Positions 26,229 to 35,634 are shown, counted from the stretch's first letter. The stretch is 64,000 bases of DNA from CATOSD01 sp034422735 (GCA_034422735.1 DAOUJL010000029.1:19385-83384), one strand, 5' to 3'. Numbers and translations: made by a program. Notes: generated by a model not told the origin, from the sequence alone.

Positions 26229-27755
26229 TTGGCTGAGATTCCGGGGCTGCTCACCGCGACGGTGTTTCTGCCCCTGGCGGTCGCGATAGCAATCGCGCTG
26301 TTCGGGCGGCGGGTCGTCGTCGCGCGCGTGCTCGCGGGCGCCGCCGTGGCCGTCGACTTCGCGCTGGCCATTGCCGTGTTCGCGCTGTACGACCGCGACG
26401 AGGGCGGCTTCCAGCTCATAGACCGCGTCGCGGACTGGATACCCATCGAGTCCTTCCAGGTGCAGTACTTCCTCGGCGTGGACGGACTGAGCGCGCCGAT
26501 GGTGCTGCTCACCGGACTGCTGGGCGCGGTCGCCGTGTTCGGCTCCTGGAGCGTGAAGCACCGCGTGCGCGAGTACTTCGTGTGGCTGCTGGCCCTCCAG
26601 ACCGCGGTCATGGGCGTGTTCACCTCACTCGACTTCCTGATGTTCTTCATCTTCTGGGAGCTCGAGCTGGTGCCCATGTTCTTCCTCATCTCCATATGGG
26701 GAAGCGGACGCCGCGAGTACTCGGCGATGAAGTTCGTCATCTTCACCTTCATCGGCAGCGCCTTCATGCTGATCGGCATCCTGGCGCTGTTCTTCTCGAC
26801 CGACCCGCACACGTTCGACATGACGCTGCTCCCCGAGCTGATTCGCGGCGCGAGCATGGTGCTGCCGGTGGGCCTCATCTTCGCGCTGCTGTTCGCGGCG
26901 TTCGCGGTGAAGCTGCCCGTCTGGCCGCTGCACACCTGGCTGCCCGACGCCCACACCGACGCGCCGACGGCCGCCAGCGTGATGCTGGCTGGGGTGCTGC
27001 TGAAGATGGGCGCATACGGCATGATCCGCGTCTCCGTCGCCATGTTCCCGGACGTTGTGACGGACGTGGCCTGGCTGCTTGCGACGGCGGGCGTGGTGAA
27101 CGTGCTCTACGGCGCGGTGGTCACGCTGCGCCAGACGGACCTGAAGCGGCTGATCGCGTTCTCCAGCGTGAGCCACATGGGGTTCGTGCTGCTGGGGATA
27201 TCGTCCGTTGTCGGCGTCTCCGGCAGCGTGTCCAGCCTGGGACTCACCGGCGCCTCGCTGCAGATGTTCACGCACGGCACCATCACCGGCCTGCTGTTCC
27301 TGGTGGTGGGCTTCGTGTACGACAAGGTCCACACCCGCTACATACCCGACCTGGGCGGCCTGGCCACGCGAATGCCGCTGCTCGCGTCGGCGATGCTGCT
27401 GGCGGGCCTGGCGTCGCTGGGCCTGCCCGGCACCAGCGGCTTCATCGCCGAGATCACGGTGTTCCTGGGCGCGTTCCCGGTGTGGGGCTGGCTTACCGCG
27501 CTCGCCGCGTTCGGCGTGGTGCTCGCGGCGGGCTACATACTGTGGATGGTGCAGCGCTCGCTGTTCGGCCCCAAGGTCGAGCGCTACGAGGACGTGAAGG
27601 ACGCCAGCGCCATGGACATGCTGCCCGTGGTCGCGCTCGCGGCGAGCGTGCTGATCGTGGGTATCTACCCGGCGATCATATCCGACGTGTTCGCGTCGGG
27701 CCTCGAGCCGCTGGCCGAATCCCTGCAGGAGGCCGCTCTGGCGAGCGTTCGCTGA
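26229..27755 (+). CDS. nuoM: NADH-quinone oxidoreductase subunit M
   Basis: 508 residues from TTG, with AAGGAG 7 bases upstream. Second antiporter-like subunit of complex I. Visible landmarks: FFIFWELELVPMFFLI (essential Glu), PLHTWLPDAHTDAPTAASVMLAG, DLKRLIAFSSVSHMGFV, and TSGFIAEITVFLG. About 14 transmembrane helices. Lies 21 bases after nuoL and 7 bases before nuoN. Confidence 0.95.
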   Translation: MAEIPGLLTATVFLPLAVAIAIALFGRRVVVARVLAGAAVAVDFALAIAVFALYDRDEGGFQLIDRVADWIPIESFQVQYFLGVDGLSAPMVLLTGLLGAVAVFGSWSVKHRVREYFVWLLALQTAVMGVFTSLDFLMFFIFWELELVPMFFLISIWGSGRREYSAMKFVIFTFIGSAFMLIGILALFFSTDPHTFDMTLLPELIRGASMVLPVGLIFALLFAAFAVKLPVWPLHTWLPDAHTDAPTAASVMLAGVLLKMGAYGMIRVSVAMFPDVVTDVAWLLATAGVVNVLYGAVVTLRQTDLKRLIAFSSVSHMGFVLLGISSVVGVSGSVSSLGLTGASLQMFTHGTITGLLFLVVGFVYDKVHTRYIPDLGGLATRMPLLASAMLLAGLASLGLPGTSGFIAEITVFLGAFPVWGWLTALAAFGVVLAAGYILWMVQRSLFGPKVERYEDVKDASAMDMLPVVALAASVLIVGIYPAIISDVFASGLEPLAESLQEAALASVR

Positions 27756-27762
27756 GCACCCC

Positions 27763-29253
27763 ATGGCAACATTCGAACTGACATCCCGCGACTTCTACCT
27801 GCTGGCCCCGGAGCTGAGCATGGCCGGCGTGGCCGTGCTCGTGATAGTGCTCGACCTGCTGTTCCGTCGCAAGGACATCCTGGCGTGGGCGTCGGTGCTG
27901 GGACTGGCGGTTCCGCTGGCGTTCAGCGTGGCGCTGTGGCTGGACCTGGGCGACGGCGGCTCGGCCGGGCGGACGACCGGACTGTTCGGCGTGCTCGTCG
28001 TGGACAAGTTCAGCCTGTTCTTCAAGTTCCTGCTCGTGGCCGCGGCCGCGCTGGTGGTGCTGGTGTCCTGCGACTACGTGAAGAGGTTCCAGCGCTTCCA
28101 GGGCGAGTACTACGCGCTGGTGCTTCTCTCCACCAGCGGCATGATGCTGCTCGCGTCCACCACGGAGCTCATCACCATCTACGTCGCGCTGGAGCTCACG
28201 GCGCTGCCCATCGCGGCGCTGGCCGCGTTCGCGCGGGACAGCCGCTCCAGCGAGTCGGGCGTCAAGTTCCTGGTGCTCAGCGCGGTGAGCTCAGCGGTCC
28301 TGCTGTACGGCATGGTGCTGGTGTACGGCTTCACCGGCACGACGTCCCTCGCCGGAATCGCTGCGCAGGTTGCCGCGGGCGGCTCGGGCAACGCGCTGCT
28401 GTTCGGCGTCGTGCTCATGGTGGCGGGCTTCGGCTTCAAGATAGCCAGCGTGCCCTTCCAGATGTGGGCGCCGGACGTGTACGAGGGCTCGCCCACGCCC
28501 GTTACCGCGTTCCTCTCCGTGGCCAGCAAGGCCGCCGGATTCGCTGTCATTCTGCGCGTGTTCTACGTGGCCTTCGCGGACGAATCCCTGAACCTGGAGT
28601 GGGGCGCTATCTTCGCCATGCTCAGCGTGCTTTCGATGACGTTCGGCAATCTCGTGGCGATACGACAGTCCAACATCAAGCGGCTGCTGGCCTACAGCAC
28701 CATCGCCCACGCGGGCTATATGATGGTGGGCCTCGCGGCGGTGGCGGCGAAGACGGCGAGCGGCGAGTCCGTCGGAGCGTCGGGCGTCATCTTCTACCTG
28801 GCGGGCTACGCCGCGACCAACCTCGCGGCGTTCGCCGTGATCATCGCGATAACGAGCAGGGTAGGGAGCGACGAGATAAAGGACTTCGCCGGGATGGCCC
28901 GCCGCACGCCCTACCTGGCGGCCGCGCTAGGCTTCGCGCTCATCTCGCTCATCGGCGTGCCGCCCACCGTCGGCTTCATAGCGAAGGTGTACATATTCGG
29001 CGCCGCCGTGGACGCCAACCTGGAGTGGCTCGCCGTCGCGGGCGTGGTCAACAGCGTCCTGTCGGCCTACTACTACCTGCGCATCGTCAAGGAGATGTAC
29101 CTGTCCGAGCCGGCGAGCGACGAGCGGGTGCCCTCCGGCCTTCCGATGCGGCTCGCCGTGCTGGCCGCGTTCGCCGGCGTGCTGGTGTTCGGCGTGTACC
29201 CCGCCCCGCTGCTGGAGCTGTCCAAGGCCGCCGCGGCCGTCCTGGTGTCCTAG
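27763..29253 (+). CDS. nuoN: NADH-quinone oxidoreductase subunit N
   Basis: 496 residues. Third antiporter-like subunit. ITIYVALELTALPIAALAA, PFQMWAPDVYEGSPTPVTAF, NIKRLLAYSTIAHAGYM and PPTVGFIAKVYIF are diagnostic. Immediately followed (1 base) by nadK, so nadK shares the transcript. A lone LMN cluster suggests that the rest of complex I is encoded elsewhere in the genome. Confidence 0.95.
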   Translation: MATFELTSRDFYLLAPELSMAGVAVLVIVLDLLFRRKDILAWASVLGLAVPLAFSVALWLDLGDGGSAGRTTGLFGVLVVDKFSLFFKFLLVAAAALVVLVSCDYVKRFQRFQGEYYALVLLSTSGMMLLASTTELITIYVALELTALPIAALAAFARDSRSSESGVKFLVLSAVSSAVLLYGMVLVYGFTGTTSLAGIAAQVAAGGSGNALLFGVVLMVAGFGFKIASVPFQMWAPDVYEGSPTPVTAFLSVASKAAGFAVILRVFYVAFADESLNLEWGAIFAMLSVLSMTFGNLVAIRQSNIKRLLAYSTIAHAGYMMVGLAAVAAKTASGESVGASGVIFYLAGYAATNLAAFAVIIAITSRVGSDEIKDFAGMARRTPYLAAALGFALISLIGVPPTVGFIAKVYIFGAAVDANLEWLAVAGVVNSVLSAYYYLRIVKEMYLSEPASDERVPSGLPMRLAVLAAFAGVLVFGVYPAPLLELSKAAAAVLVS

Positions 29254-29254
29254 C

Positions 29255-30130
29255 ATGAGCATGGCCGCCGACGGCCTCATCGGCATGGTCTACAACCGGC
29301 AGGCTCCCCAGGCCCCCGAGTTCCTGGCGTCCCTAGTCGCGGGGCTGGGGCTTGCGGACCGCCACTGGATGAGCACGGCGGACGAGATAGCCGAGATGCG
29401 CGACAGGCTCGACTCGACCGGGCTGCTGGTCATCGCGGGCGGCGATGGCACCATCCTGCGCACCGTGCGCGCAATCGCGCCGCACACCATCCCCATCGTC
29501 GGCGTCAACATGGGCCGCGTCGGGTTCATGACCGAGCTCAGGGTGGAGGACGCCATCACCCGGCTGCCCTTCTACATCGCCGGACACGCGCGCGCCGAGG
29601 AGCGCATGATGCTGGAGGCGTCGGTCACGGCGGCGGGCGACACCTCGCCGCGCCTGACGGTGCACGCGCTCAACGACGTGGTTGTGGGCGGCGCCGACGT
29701 GTCCAGCCTGCTGGACATCCAGACCGAGATAGACGGCGTGCCCCTCACCAGCTTCCGCGCCGACGCGGTTATCGTGTCCACGGCCACCGGCAGCACCGGC
29801 TACACCCTCGCCGCGGGCGGGCCCATCCTCTTCCCGGAGGCGCGCGTCATGCTCATTCAGCCCGTTGCGGCCCACACCGGTCTGCGGGACGGCCTCGTGG
29901 TGCCCGACGACTCCGTGGTGGAGCTGCGCCCCGCCAACCGCAGCGGCGCAACCGTGATTCCCGACGGCTTCGTGGACGCGAAGATCGGCCCCCAGGACCG
30001 CGTCCGCGTGACGCGCAGCCCCCACACCGCGCGCTTCCTTCGCGCCAACCCGCCCAGCGCCTTCTACACCACGCTCACCCAGCGCCTGGGGCTCGTGTAC
30101 CGCTCCGGCCAGCAGACGAGCGGCGCGTAG
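29255..30130 (+). CDS. nadK: NAD kinase
   Basis: 291 residues. Phosphorylates NAD to NADP. GGDGT (62-66) is the diphosphate-binding motif, ALNDVVV (Asn140, Asp141) the adenine/ribose site and TGSTGY (178-183) the C-terminal domain signature. Starts 1 base after the nuoN stop; that coupling links NADP supply to expression of complex I subunits. Confidence 0.95.
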   Translation: MSMAADGLIGMVYNRQAPQAPEFLASLVAGLGLADRHWMSTADEIAEMRDRLDSTGLLVIAGGDGTILRTVRAIAPHTIPIVGVNMGRVGFMTELRVEDAITRLPFYIAGHARAEERMMLEASVTAAGDTSPRLTVHALNDVVVGGADVSSLLDIQTEIDGVPLTSFRADAVIVSTATGSTGYTLAAGGPILFPEARVMLIQPVAAHTGLRDGLVVPDDSVVELRPANRSGATVIPDGFVDAKIGPQDRVRVTRSPHTARFLRANPPSAFYTTLTQRLGLVYRSGQQTSGA

Positions 30131-30179
30131 GCGCGCCGGGGCGACGTGCGGGACGTCCCGTGTGTTCGCACGCATGGGG

Positions 30180-30185
30180 TATAAT
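30180..30185 (+). promoter_or_regulatory. -10 box upstream of the coiled-coil gene
   Basis: GGGTATAATGCGG, 23 bases before the ATG at 30209, with AAAAGGAG in between. No clear -35. Confidence 0.5.
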
Positions 30186-30208
30186 GCGGGGAAAAGGAGT
30201 CGGGCGAG

Positions 30209-30751
30209 ATGGACGTCGGAGAGCTAGCGATAGCCGTTGCGATAGGGCTGGGGATCGTTGCGCTGGTCTGGCAGGGCATTGTCCAGAACAGCAGATACGA
30301 CAACGTGACTCAACGTCTGGATGGAATGTACGAACACTTCGACAACATCGCCAAGCGATTTGAGGACAATACCAGGGAGCAGATCCAACGGTCTGAGGAA
30401 AGGACCAGGGAACAGATGCAGCGGTCTGAGGAAAGCCTCCGGGAACAGATGCAGCGGTCTGGGGAGAGCTTCCGGGAACAGATGCAGCGATCTGAGGAGA
30501 GCTTCCGGGAACAGATGCAGCGATCTGAGGAGACCACCAGGGAGCAGATCCAGCGGTCTGAGGCCAACGCAACAACTCAACTCGAACAGGCCGAGCAAAA
30601 CCACCGCGAGGATATCCGACGCCTCGATGCCATGGCCCAGGTGCTGGGCCAGCGGATCAGCGACAGCGAGCGCGAGCAGGCGCGGCTGGAGGGCGTCAAC
30701 AGCGTGCTCCAACAGCAGACGCACCAGCATGAGCCGTCTCCGTCCGACTAG
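30209..30751 (+). CDS. Membrane-anchored protein with 11-residue (hendecad) coiled-coil repeats
   Basis: 180 residues, no recognised family. One N-terminal membrane helix (about residues 5-24) is followed by a highly charged helical region. Residues 52-117 are six nearly identical 11-residue units of the form xExxREQMQRS, and two more degenerate units follow to about 139. An 11-residue period implies a right-handed or straight coiled coil rather than the usual 7-residue type. Topology would place the rod on one face of the membrane, perhaps as a scaffold or DUF1640/YhcB-like envelope protein. AAAAGGAG precedes the ATG. Function unknown. Confidence 0.75.
   Translation: MDVGELAIAVAIGLGIVALVWQGIVQNSRYDNVTQRLDGMYEHFDNIAKRFEDNTREQIQRSEERTREQMQRSEESLREQMQRSGESFREQMQRSEESFREQMQRSEETTREQIQRSEANATTQLEQAEQNHREDIRRLDAMAQVLGQRISDSEREQARLEGVNSVLQQQTHQHEPSPSD
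30362..30559 (+). repeat. Six tandem 33-base coding repeats
   Basis: Six in-frame 33-base units encoding the hendecads of the coiled-coil protein; the middle units differ at only a few bases (CGGGAACAGATGCAGCGGTC recurs), pointing to recent expansion by slippage or unequal exchange. Confidence 0.85.
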
Positions 30752-30814
30752 CAAACGCCTGCCGTGTCGAGGCCGCCGTCTGGAAACCAGCGAGAGAGCC
30801 GCCAAGAGAGGCTT

Positions 30815-31342
30815 ATGAAAGAGACCAGACTGAGTTCCAAGACGGTGTTCGAGGGCCACGTCATCCAGGTGCGCGTCGACGACGTGCGCCTGTCGAACGG
30901 ACGCGAGGCCGTGCGCGAGGTCGCCGACCACGCCCCCGCGGTTGTGATTGCGCCCATCGACGCCGACGGCAGCGTGGTGCTGGTGCGCCAGTACCGCTAC
31001 CCCGTGGAGGAGGCGCTGCTCGAGGCGCCCGCCGGTATCGTGGAGCCGGGCGAGGACCCGGACTACTGCGCCCAGCGTGAACTCCAGGAGGAGACGGGCT
31101 ACCGCTCAGGGGACCTGCGCTCGCTCGGCGGCTTCTGGACCAGCCCCGGCTTCTGCTCCGAGTACATGTACGCCTACGTCGCCCGGGAATTGTCTCCCAG
31201 CCGGCTCGAAATGGACTACGACGAGGACATCGAGGTCGAGCGCTACCCCATGGCTGAGATTCCCGACATGATCCGGGACGGCCGCATCCGGGACGCCAAG
31301 AGCATCGCCGTGCTGCTGATGGCCGCCCACCTCGACCAGTAA
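30815..31342 (+). CDS. Nudix hydrolase, ADP-ribose pyrophosphatase type
   Basis: 175 residues. The Nudix box runs from Gly74 (PAGIVEPGEDP) through RELQEETGY (Arg88-Tyr96), giving the REUxEE core needed for Mg-dependent pyrophosphate hydrolysis. The sequence before the box (VLVRQYRYPVEEALLEAPAG) and the downstream WTSPGFCSEYMYAYVA match NudF/ADP-ribose pyrophosphatases. ATG 30815 with AGAGAGG upstream was chosen over the frame opening at 30764. Follows the coiled-coil gene on the same strand. Confidence 0.88.
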   Translation: MKETRLSSKTVFEGHVIQVRVDDVRLSNGREAVREVADHAPAVVIAPIDADGSVVLVRQYRYPVEEALLEAPAGIVEPGEDPDYCAQRELQEETGYRSGDLRSLGGFWTSPGFCSEYMYAYVARELSPSRLEMDYDEDIEVERYPMAEIPDMIRDGRIRDAKSIAVLLMAAHLDQ

Positions 31343-31401
31343 ACCCAGACTTGGCCGCTGCCCCGGCCCACAGCCCCACTGCCACACAGGAGGATACCGA
31401 A

Positions 31402-32760
31402 ATGCCCAGCCTGGAAGAACTGATCGCACAGGTCGACGCAGAGACCGACAACATCGTCGCGCTGGAACAGGCGCTGGTCCGCATTCCGTCCGTCAACACC
31501 GGTTTCATGCCCACCGGGGACGAGACGCCCGTGTGCGAGTACGCACGCGACTGGCTGGCCGAAGACGGCATCCCGTCCGAGATTCTGGAGTCCGCGCCCA
31601 ACCGGGGCAACATCATTGCCAGGATCGAGGGCAGCTCCGGTAACGCCGGCCTGTCGTTCATGTCGCACACCGACGTCGTACCGGTGGAGGACTGGGACAA
31701 GTGGCGGTTCGAGCCGTTCAGCGCCACCGTGGCCGACGACCGCGTGTACGGGCGCGGCGCGTCGGACTGCAAGGGCCTGCTCACCGCGCAGCTCTACGCA
31801 ATGCGGCTGCTGAAGCGAAACGGCGTCCAGTTCGACGACAGCCTGATACTGGTGTCCGGGGCCGATGAGGAGCACGGCGGGCGCTACGGCTTCGGCTGGC
31901 TCGCCGAGAACCACCCCGAGAAGATATACGCCCCGTTCGCCGTGAATGAGGGCGGCGGCACGCCAATAGAGGCCGCGGGCAACCTGACCTACGTGCTTGG
32001 CGTCGGCGAAAAAGGCCGCCTGCAAGTGGAGATCGACGTGAGGGGCGTCAGCTCGCACGCATCCGTGCCGTGGCAGGGCACCAACGCGCTATACAGGCTC
32101 GGCCAGGTGCTCGCCCGCATCGAGTCGTACGAGCCGCAGCGCGACACCTCCACTGTGCTGTTCGACCACCTCTCCACGTTCGCCATCGAGCACAAGCCCT
32201 CGCCCCAGAACGTGGACGAGATAATCGAAGAGGTACAGGACGACAACCCGCGCTTCGCCTCCATGCTGCGCGCGCTGTCCCGCATGACGCTCACGCCCAC
32301 GATGATCAATGGCGGCATCAAGTCCAATAGCGTGCCCGAGACCATCCGGCTCACCTGCGACGTCCGCACGTTGCCGCACCAGGACGACGCCTACCTGCGC
32401 CAGGAGCTGGACACGATCCTGAGCGGCATTCCAGGCGTGTCCTATGAGATCGATTACATGGCGGTGCCCAACTCGTCGCCGTTCGAGTCCGAGTTGGCCG
32501 ACAACATACAGGAGGCGACGGCGCTCGCGCTGCAGCGCTCGGACATCCAGTGGGTGCCGGCCATCAGCAACGGATTCACGGACTCGCGCTTCACGCGACC
32601 GCTGGGCGTCACCACCTACGGCTTCTCCGGCTCGCACCCCGACGACGACCCCATGCTGAGCAAGGCGCACGGCACCGACGAGTCCGTGGGCATCAAGAGC
32701 CTCGTGAGCGGCACCAAGATCATGATCGCGCTGGCGTACAACATGCTGGGCGGCAAGTAA
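31402..32760 (+). CDS. M20 family metallopeptidase/deacylase
   Basis: 452 residues. Dinuclear zinc hydrolase of the ArgE/DapE/CPG2 family. Metal ligands are visible: FMSHTDVVP (His89, Asp91), GASDCKG (bridging Asp122), GADEEHGG (catalytic Glu156, ligand Glu157) and a C-terminal His in SKAHGTDE. The lid domain (about 205-325) contains VSSHASVPWQG. The start has AGGAGG 8 bases upstream. Substrate is not predictable; members remove acyl or aminoacyl groups from amino acids and peptides. Confidence 0.9.
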   Translation: MPSLEELIAQVDAETDNIVALEQALVRIPSVNTGFMPTGDETPVCEYARDWLAEDGIPSEILESAPNRGNIIARIEGSSGNAGLSFMSHTDVVPVEDWDKWRFEPFSATVADDRVYGRGASDCKGLLTAQLYAMRLLKRNGVQFDDSLILVSGADEEHGGRYGFGWLAENHPEKIYAPFAVNEGGGTPIEAAGNLTYVLGVGEKGRLQVEIDVRGVSSHASVPWQGTNALYRLGQVLARIESYEPQRDTSTVLFDHLSTFAIEHKPSPQNVDEIIEEVQDDNPRFASMLRALSRMTLTPTMINGGIKSNSVPETIRLTCDVRTLPHQDDAYLRQELDTILSGIPGVSYEIDYMAVPNSSPFESELADNIQEATALALQRSDIQWVPAISNGFTDSRFTRPLGVTTYGFSGSHPDDDPMLSKAHGTDESVGIKSLVSGTKIMIALAYNMLGGK

Positions 32761-32786
32761 GGAGCGGGCGCACGAGAAAGGCGGGC

Positions 32787-33371
32787 CTAGCCTTCCAGCA
32801 GGCCGCCGCTCGCGAGCACCTTCCAGAAGGTCTCGTCGGCGATGGCGATAATCTCGCCGGCGAGGCTCCGCGTGACGTTGAGTCCCTCCGCCGAGTGCGC
32901 GCCCGCGATGTGGGCTATCTGCTCGGGCAGGCCGGCGGTTAGCGCCACGAACACGCCGAACACCGGGTGACGCATGGACGGCGCGCCGGTTATGCGGTGG
33001 TCGCTCCACCTGGCGATGTTCTCAGGGTCGTACTCCCACGCCTTGCCCAGGTCGTGGCACAGGCCCCCGGCGATCACCTCGTCCAGGTCCACGCGGAAGT
33101 GGCCCACCTCGTCCGTAAGCCCCTGCGCTATGGACACTCCGATGCGGGCCACGCCGTTGAGATGGGCCGCCTGGCCGCGCCCCTTCAATTCCGGCCCTCC
33201 CGGGCCGCCCGAGCACGGCATGTCGTTTATCCTCTCGAAGCCGCTCGACGACAGGGACATGGCCCAGGCGTCGTAGACCAGCTCCCGCAGCTCAATGTCC
33301 TTGATCGTAGTCGCGTACGGCAGGTCTTCGATTACGCCCAGCCGCACGGCCTTGTCGATGGTGAGCTTCAT
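32787..33371 (-). CDS. HD domain phosphohydrolase
   Basis: 194 residues from ATG 33371, which follows GGGAGGGAA. The HD metal site is readable: His70, HD at 106-107 (GGLCHDLGK), His154/His159 (IAHIAGAHS). The opening (MKLTIDKAVRLGVIEDLPYA) is not part of the HD core. Such proteins hydrolyse phosphate esters, often nucleotides; no substrate can be assigned. It is convergent with the M20 gene and stands alone. Confidence 0.82.
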   Translation of the reverse strand: MKLTIDKAVRLGVIEDLPYATTIKDIELRELVYDAWAMSLSSSGFERINDMPCSGGPGGPELKGRGQAAHLNGVARIGVSIAQGLTDEVGHFRVDLDEVIAGGLCHDLGKAWEYDPENIARWSDHRITGAPSMRHPVFGVFVALTAGLPEQIAHIAGAHSAEGLNVTRSLAGEIIAIADETFWKVLASGGLLEG

Positions 33372-33442
33372 GATTCCCTCCCAGCCTCTAAGTTCCGTTC
33401 TTTTCAATCAGGCCCGTCGAAAGTCCCGTCCTCGGACCGCCT

Positions 33443-34585
33443 CTATGGAGTCCACACCCGCCCGCGCCGACGAACAACGTCCCAGTCCAGCGTCGCCCCC
33501 AGACCCGGCCCCTCGGGCAGTATGAGCCGTCCGCTCTCGATGCGCTCCGGCGGACTCAGCACCTCCGGCCTCCACTCGGCCTCGTGCGCGGCGTACTCCA
33601 GCGGCGTCTCGATGCGACCATGGCCGGCCAGGGCTGCCGTGACGTGCCCGCCCGCGAGGTGCGCCACCGGCCCGGACGGGCTGTGCAGGGACACGCGCCC
33701 GCCGGCCTGCATCACCCGTCTCCCCGCATTGTAAGCCTCCACCACTCCGCCACAGTACTTCACGTCCGGCATCGCCACGTCCACCGCTCCGCCGGACGCA
33801 AGGCCGCTGAAGAAGTCCGCGCCGTAGCCGCTCTCGCCGCCCGCGACCGGAATGGGCACGGCGCGGGCTATCCTCACCAGCGCGGCAGCGTCCCGCGTCG
33901 GCTCCACCGGCTCCTCGAACCATCCGACGTCCAGCGCCGCCAGCCGCTCGGCCACGATGGGGGCGGTGGTCTCCTCGAAGCGACTGTGGCAGTCTACCAG
34001 CACCGTTACGCCCGGGCCCACGGCATCGCGCACGGCGGTCACGCGATCCAGCCCGGGCCGGGCCAACTCCAGGATGCGTCCGGGCGACGACGGAGGTGAT
34101 ATCTCGTCGAATGGGGCGCACTTCACGGTGTCGAAGCCTTCGCGGACAGCGCGCTTGGCCGCCGCGGCGAAGTCGGACGGCGCGCGCGGCGTGCCAAACA
34201 GACCCCGGTTGACGTTGGCGTACAGGGGAACGCTGTTCGGGCCTGCGCCGCCTCCGAGTTCGCGGCGAAGACTAACGCCGTTCCTCGCGGCGCGCGCGAT
34301 GACGATGGCCGACCGCAGGGCGCTGGCGGCCGCCGCGAGCGCGCGGTCTTCCGCTATCCGGGCGCTGTCGAGGCCGAGCGCGGAGTCCGGGGTCGTCTCG
34401 TCGACGTCGTCGCGGTCGGCGAGCGCGGACACCAGGTCCGCGAGCAGGGAGACGGCGCGCGCCGTCTCCGCTCCGCTCGTCAGCTCGATGAGCGCCGCCA
34501 CTCCGTCAGCGGCGCGTAGCTCCGCGAACGTCCACTCCGAGTGTGGTGTCGCCGTAACCGCGGCGAAGGTGAGTCTCTCGAACAT
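33443..34585 (-). CDS. Mandelate racemase / muconate-lactonizing enzyme family (enolase superfamily)
   Basis: 380 residues. Barrel-domain Mg ligands are Asp198 (VLVDCHSRF), Glu224 (WFEEPVEP) and Glu251 (AGGESGYG). Candidate acid/base residues are Lys155 (TVKCAPFD), the Asp/Lys in MPDVKYCGG and His301 (VSLHSP). The N-terminal capping domain is present but short. SAR202-type Chloroflexota are known for many enolase-superfamily paralogs that are thought to act on recalcitrant organic acids. The reaction cannot be told from sequence. The upstream extension to 34687 was rejected because the TATACT box at 34655-34660 lies inside it. Confidence 0.85.
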   Translation of the reverse strand: MFERLTFAAVTATPHSEWTFAELRAADGVAALIELTSGAETARAVSLLADLVSALADRDDVDETTPDSALGLDSARIAEDRALAAAASALRSAIVIARAARNGVSLRRELGGGAGPNSVPLYANVNRGLFGTPRAPSDFAAAAKRAVREGFDTVKCAPFDEISPPSSPGRILELARPGLDRVTAVRDAVGPGVTVLVDCHSRFEETTAPIVAERLAALDVGWFEEPVEPTRDAAALVRIARAVPIPVAGGESGYGADFFSGLASGGAVDVAMPDVKYCGGVVEAYNAGRRVMQAGGRVSLHSPSGPVAHLAGGHVTAALAGHGRIETPLEYAAHEAEWRPEVLSPPERIESGRLILPEGPGLGATLDWDVVRRRGRVWTP

Positions 34586-34654
34586 CGGCTGTACCGCCGT
34601 TCCCGCCTGCCGGCGCAAGATTGGGCCACGCGACCGGTACGCGGCCCGGTGGCG

Positions 34655-34660
34655 AGTATA
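34655..34660 (-). promoter_or_regulatory. Extended -10 promoter of the enolase-superfamily gene
   Basis: Minus strand reads GTGCTATACTCG, an extended -10 (TGCTATACT), about 70 bases before the chosen ATG. The same 12-base string occurs upstream of the ABC exporter at 41826-41837. Confidence 0.55.
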
Positions 34661-34703
34661 GCACGCTCCATTCTCCCGATTTGGCACCGCTTTCGGCGGG
34701 TGG

Positions 34704-34709
34704 TAAACT
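34704..34709 (+). promoter_or_regulatory. Extended -10 promoter of the PAC2 gene
   Basis: TGGTAAACT, identical to the extended -10 of the nusA operon; 34 bases before the TTG start of the PAC2 gene. Divergent from the promoter at 34655. Confidence 0.5.
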
Positions 34710-34743
34710 CCAACGGGCGCACGAGAGTTGATGGAGGGACCGC

Positions 34744-35634
34744 TTGGATGGCTTGATTGTTCACGATTCGCCCCCGGAGCCGTTGCGCATCATGGTCGCG
34801 GCGTTCGCCGGCTGGCCCGACGCGGCCGAGGCGGCGACGCGCGCGCTGCGCTACCTGGTGCGAAAGCTGGGTGCAAGAAAGTTCGCCGAAATCGACCCGG
34901 AAGAGTTTTACGATTTCACCCTCACCCGGCCCAGGACTCGCGTGAACAGCCGCGGCGAGCGCACCATCCGCTGGCCTCGCAACGACTTCTACCACGCGGA
35001 CTCCGGCGGCGAGACCGGCGGGCTGCTGCTCTACGTCGGCACCGAGCCTAACCTGCGCTGGCGCCGCTTCTCCGGCATTCTCACCGGCGTCGCCAGGCAA
35101 CACGGCGTGGAGCTCGTGGTGACCTTGGGGGCGCTGCTGGACGCGGTGCCCCACACCAGGCCGCCGCGCGTGTCGGGGCGGGCCAGCCGGCCCGGCCTCA
35201 CCCAGAAGGCCGAGTGGCTGGGCATAAGAAACTCCGCCTACCAGGGGCCTACCGGCATTCACACCGCGTTCCTGGCCGCCTGCGACGCGAACGGACTGCC
35301 CCACGCCAGCATCTGGGGCCACGTGCCGCACTACGCCAACCGCTCGCCCAACCCCATACTCAGCCACGCGCTGCTCGCCAAGCTGCACAGCCTCGTGAGC
35401 TTCGACGCCGACCTGGAGGAGATACGCGGCGCGGGCGAGACGTTCGGGGCAGAGCTTTCGCGCGTGGTGGCGAAGGACAACGACCTCTCCACCTACGTGC
35501 GCCGGCTGGAACGGCGATACGACGCCGCACACGCCGAGCCGGAGGATCTGCCCAGTCCCGACGTGCTCGTAGAGGACCTGGAGCAGTTCCTCAAGAGCCA
35601 GCGAGACGCGCGCGAAGGCGGCGAGGCCGAATAG
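34744..35634 (+). CDS. PAC2 family protein (proteasome-assembly-chaperone-like fold)
   Basis: 296 residues from TTG with GGAGGGA upstream. Family features: VAAFAGWPDAAEAATRALRYL at the start, VTLGALLDAVPHTRPP in the middle, and WGHVPHYANRSPNPILSHALL later. PAC2/DUF75-type ATP-grasp-superfamily proteins occur in actinobacteria, archaea and Chloroflexota; their function in bacteria is not established. The C-terminal 45 residues are charged and variable. Followed after 5 bases by an alpha/beta hydrolase, so likely an operon. Confidence 0.85.
   Translation: MDGLIVHDSPPEPLRIMVAAFAGWPDAAEAATRALRYLVRKLGARKFAEIDPEEFYDFTLTRPRTRVNSRGERTIRWPRNDFYHADSGGETGGLLLYVGTEPNLRWRRFSGILTGVARQHGVELVVTLGALLDAVPHTRPPRVSGRASRPGLTQKAEWLGIRNSAYQGPTGIHTAFLAACDANGLPHASIWGHVPHYANRSPNPILSHALLAKLHSLVSFDADLEEIRGAGETFGAELSRVVAKDNDLSTYVRRLERRYDAAHAEPEDLPSPDVLVEDLEQFLKSQRDAREGGEAE

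Noticed and set aside
30362..30559. CRISPR-like array because of the regular 33-base repeats
   Set aside because: The units are contiguous, without spacers, and encode an in-frame 11-residue coiled-coil period.
34586..34687. N-terminal extension of the enolase-superfamily protein
   Set aside because: It spans the TATACT promoter box and adds no conserved sequence.
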